A program made the position numbers and the translations under genes. This document shows, one piece after another, positions 6,026 to 7,297 of a stretch of DNA of 7,297 bases; the stretch's first letter is position 1; the number at the start of each line of letters is the position of its first letter. The notes beneath the pieces are model-generated. The model was not told the origin of the DNA, ran no database searches, and saw only the letters and a list, made by a program, of their open reading frames with translations. Location of the stretch: assembly GCA_023411225.1 (NCBI GenBank), contig JAEYPA010000126.1, forward strand, positions 1 to 7,297. The letters run 5' to 3'. Source of the stretch: Bacillota bacterium (GTDB lineage Bacteria; Bacillota; Clostridia; Lachnospirales; Lachnospiraceae).

Positions 6026-6916
6026 CTATAGTAATTCAAATTCTTTACATAGGAAATTATGAATCTCATACCAAGCGTTATTCGTTTCCTCTAGGCTTGG
6101 CAGAAATAGCTGAAAGTCATGTGACATCTCTTCATATACTGTTAAAGTAGCATTAACTCCCTTGGCAACGGCATTCTCTACTACAGCCTTTGCATCGTCT
6201 AATAGCAATTCAAATGAACCAACTTGTATGAGAACATCTGGAAAATCTGTATAATCCCCATATACAGGTGAAACATAAGGGTTACTAAAATTCTCTTCTT
6301 CCGTATAATAAGTAGGATCCCAAACTCCTTCTCCCATTTTTATACCATACTTACCAAGAATAATATCTTTTTCATAATTTTCTGTTCGCGCTTTGTATTC
6401 TCCCTTTAGATTTGCCCATGGTGACAAAGCAAGAACCGCTTTAGGAAGAGGCATACCCTGATCGCGAACCTGTAAAGGAATGGAAAGAGCTAGATTGCCA
6501 CCTGCAGAATCACCAACAATTATGATATCTTCACTTTTTATACCCTTGCTTAATAACCATTTATATACACTCAAACAATCCTCATGTGCACAAGGATATC
6601 TGTATTGTGGCGCAACTCTATAATCTACGCTATATACTGTGGCACCATTGGCTACTTTCGAGTACATACATGCAACATCTCTGTAATTATCTAAATAAGA
6701 ATAAAGAAATCCACCACCGTGAAATTGCAAAATAACTTTTCCATTATCATTATTTGGCACTAGATGTTCTACCGGTACCCCTGCAACATCCAATATTTCC
6801 AATCTATATCCCTCAGGTGCCTCCCAATTAGATGGAATTCTGATGCCAGTTGGACACTGATCTAACAAATTAATAACAGGCTTTAGTGACTCTTTTAACA
6901 ACTCTTGATCTACCAT
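6026..6916 (-). CDS. HSL-family alpha/beta-hydrolase (esterase/lipase, Abhydrolase_3)
   Basis: This 296-residue cytoplasmic esterase-like enzyme belongs to the hormone-sensitive-lipase family. It has the oxyanion-hole motif HGGGF (residues 66-70), the SVDYRVAP strand (96-103), nucleophile elbow GDSAGG with Ser137, a VGSFELLLDDA acid region (232-242) and catalytic His266 in SHDF. The acid is probably Glu236, in the position where many relatives have Asp, with Asp240 or Asp241 as alternatives. No signal peptide is seen. I chose the ATG at 6916 because AGGAG lies 7 nt upstream (6924-6928). An in-frame ATG at 6949 would add 11 residues but has no Shine-Dalgarno. A consensus promoter (7024-7053) and a terminator (5917-5982) make it a single-gene unit. 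The natural ester is unknown, and nothing links it functionally to the Bce module except position. Confidence 0.92.
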   Translation of the reverse strand: MVDQELLKESLKPVINLLDQCPTGIRIPSNWEAPEGYRLEILDVAGVPVEHLVPNNDNGKVILQFHGGGFLYSYLDNYRDVACMYSKVANGATVYSVDYRVAPQYRYPCAHEDCLSVYKWLLSKGIKSEDIIIVGDSAGGNLALSIPLQVRDQGMPLPKAVLALSPWANLKGEYKARTENYEKDIILGKYGIKMGEGVWDPTYYTEEENFSNPYVSPVYGDYTDFPDVLIQVGSFELLLDDAKAVVENAVAKGVNATLTVYEEMSHDFQLFLPSLEETNNAWYEIHNFLCKEFELL

Positions 6917-6923
6917 TTTTACG

Positions 6924-6928
6924 CTCCT
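6924..6928 (-). promoter_or_regulatory. Shine-Dalgarno that fixes the HSL-type hydrolase start
   Basis: AAAAGGAG with 7 nt before the ATG at 6916 supports this start over the upstream in-frame ATG at 6949, which lies 5' of the site. Confidence 0.8.
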
Positions 6929-7023
6929 TTTAATTTTTCTTTCAATCATGGAATTTCATATGTACTTTTTAATGTTAAATAATACTTTTTTATGCCATAT
7001 TTTGATAAAAATACATTCTATTC

Positions 7024-7053
7024 ATTATATTTACACAAATGCCCTTTTGTCAA
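7024..7053 (-). promoter_or_regulatory. Consensus sigma-A promoter of the HSL-type hydrolase gene
   Basis: TTGACA (7048-7053) and TATAAT (7024-7029) are both perfect consensus hexamers, with an 18-nt spacer. Transcription should start near 7017, giving an AT-rich leader of about 100 nt with no evident riboswitch. High vegetative expression is predicted. Confidence 0.85.
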
Positions 7054-7172
7054 ATGTTTTTGATGATAATGAAAGATTTATTCTTGTTGCTTTCCCTAAA
7101 TCCCCCCCTCTCCTATTGGGTGAGATTCACCTTAGTTGGTATGTTACAAAAATTCCCCTTAAGTAGACTATG

Positions 7173-7223
7173 TACCGACCCCCAAAAGTTAGACCTAAAA
7201 ATCTAACGATTGGGAGGTCGGTA
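7173..7223 (+). repeat. Long hairpin in the IS left end covering the orfA ribosome binding site
   Basis: Bases 7173-7180 pair perfectly with 7216-7223. After a bulged A (7215), 7181-7185 pair with 7210-7214, and GTTAGA (7188-7193) pairs with TCTAAC (7202-7207) around an 8-nt loop. About 19 base pairs form in total. The GGGAGGT Shine-Dalgarno (7212-7218) is buried in the stem. In other IS elements such hairpins block translation of transposase from transcripts entering from outside. That role here is inferred. Confidence 0.7.
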
Positions 7224-7228
7224 TTTTT

Positions 7229-7297
7229 ATGGCAAAATATAGTTATGAATTAAAGAAAGAGATTGTAATGGCTTATTTGTCCGGAGAAGGAAGCTAT
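7229..7297 (+). CDS. IS3-family transposase OrfA, N-terminal fragment (cut by window edge)
   Basis: Twenty-three codons are visible, beginning MAKYSYELKKEIVMAYLSGE. This is the typical start of IS150-type OrfA, whose helix-turn-helix domain binds the terminal inverted repeats. GGGAGGT precedes the ATG by 10 nt. In this family OrfA overlaps OrfB and a programmed -1 frameshift makes the full OrfAB transposase. None of that is visible here. The frame is open to the window edge. It is the only gene on the plus strand, so it diverges from the hydrolase gene at 6026-6916. Confidence 0.8.
   Translation, partial: MAKYSYELKKEIVMAYLSGEGSY

Larger units (their letters stand above)
7171..7297 (+). mobile_element. 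Left end of an IS3-family (IS150-like) insertion sequence
   Basis: The sequence from 7171 begins TGTACCGACCCCCAAAAG and continues TTAGACC, a terminal inverted repeat of the kind seen at IS150-group ends, which start with TG. The start of an OrfA reading frame follows 58 bp inside. The element runs off the right edge, so the right end, the target duplication and the intactness cannot be judged. The bases just outside the left end are AGACTA, of which the last three or four may be the target duplication. Confidence 0.8.

Noticed and set aside
6917..6949. Longer HSL-type hydrolase start at 6949
   Set aside because: No Shine-Dalgarno upstream, whereas AGGAG with 7-nt spacing precedes the ATG at 6916; the extra 11 residues look like translated leader.
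7119..7131. GGTGA-GAT-TCACC palindrome as a terminator or operator
   Set aside because: Only 5-bp arms and no T-run on either strand; no gene ends nearby. Kept only as a remark.
6948..7166. 72-codon plus-strand frame between the hydrolase and the IS
   Set aside because: Low-complexity composition, no ribosome binding site, and it overlaps the consensus promoter of the hydrolase gene.

Overview
The window comes from an AT-rich, low-GC Gram-positive genome. The best guess is a clostridial Firmicute, possibly a Lachnospiraceae-type organism. This rests on purine-rich Shine-Dalgarno sites, sigma-A-type promoters and a Bce-type (bacitracin/antimicrobial-peptide) transporter module. The taxonomy is an inference from gene types and base composition only.

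All genes except the one at the far right run on the minus strand, so transcription reads from high to low coordinates. From right to left they are: the left end of an IS3-family (IS150-like) insertion sequence, on the plus strand and cut by the window edge (7171-7297); an HSL-family alpha/beta-hydrolase with its own consensus promoter and a terminator (6026-6916); a small exported protein of unknown function with its own extended -10 promoter (5353-5826); a BceR-like response regulator (4572-5243); a BceS-like intramembrane-sensing histidine kinase (3564-4553); a dienelactone-hydrolase-family serine hydrolase (2933-3517); a BceA-like ABC ATPase (2036-2800); and a BceB-like 10-TM permease (2039 to beyond position 1). 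The permease lacks only its last few codons. It is open across the whole left 2 kb and was read by direct translation.

The core is a complete Bce module. The permease with its large extracellular domain detects a cell-wall-targeting peptide together with the kinase, the kinase phosphorylates the regulator, and the regulator induces the ATPase-permease pair. The regulatory DNA fits this. Between the hydrolase gene and the ATPase gene lies a perfect TTACA-N4-TGTAA palindrome, the classical BceR-box form, followed by a second large inverted repeat built from the same half-sites and an extended -10 element with no good -35. The same half-sites recur as an inverted repeat just upstream of the regulator's own promoter.

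The least usual points are: a hydrolase gene placed between the kinase and the transporter genes; the doubled operator-like palindromes; a G7 tract at the ribosome binding site of the small exported protein; and a hairpin in the IS left end that would bury the transposase Shine-Dalgarno sequence in read-through transcripts. I saw no wholly new system. The window is best read as a Bce detoxification module with interesting accessory genes and regulation. No tRNA, rRNA or CRISPR was seen, and no gene-free stretch exceeds about 300 bases.
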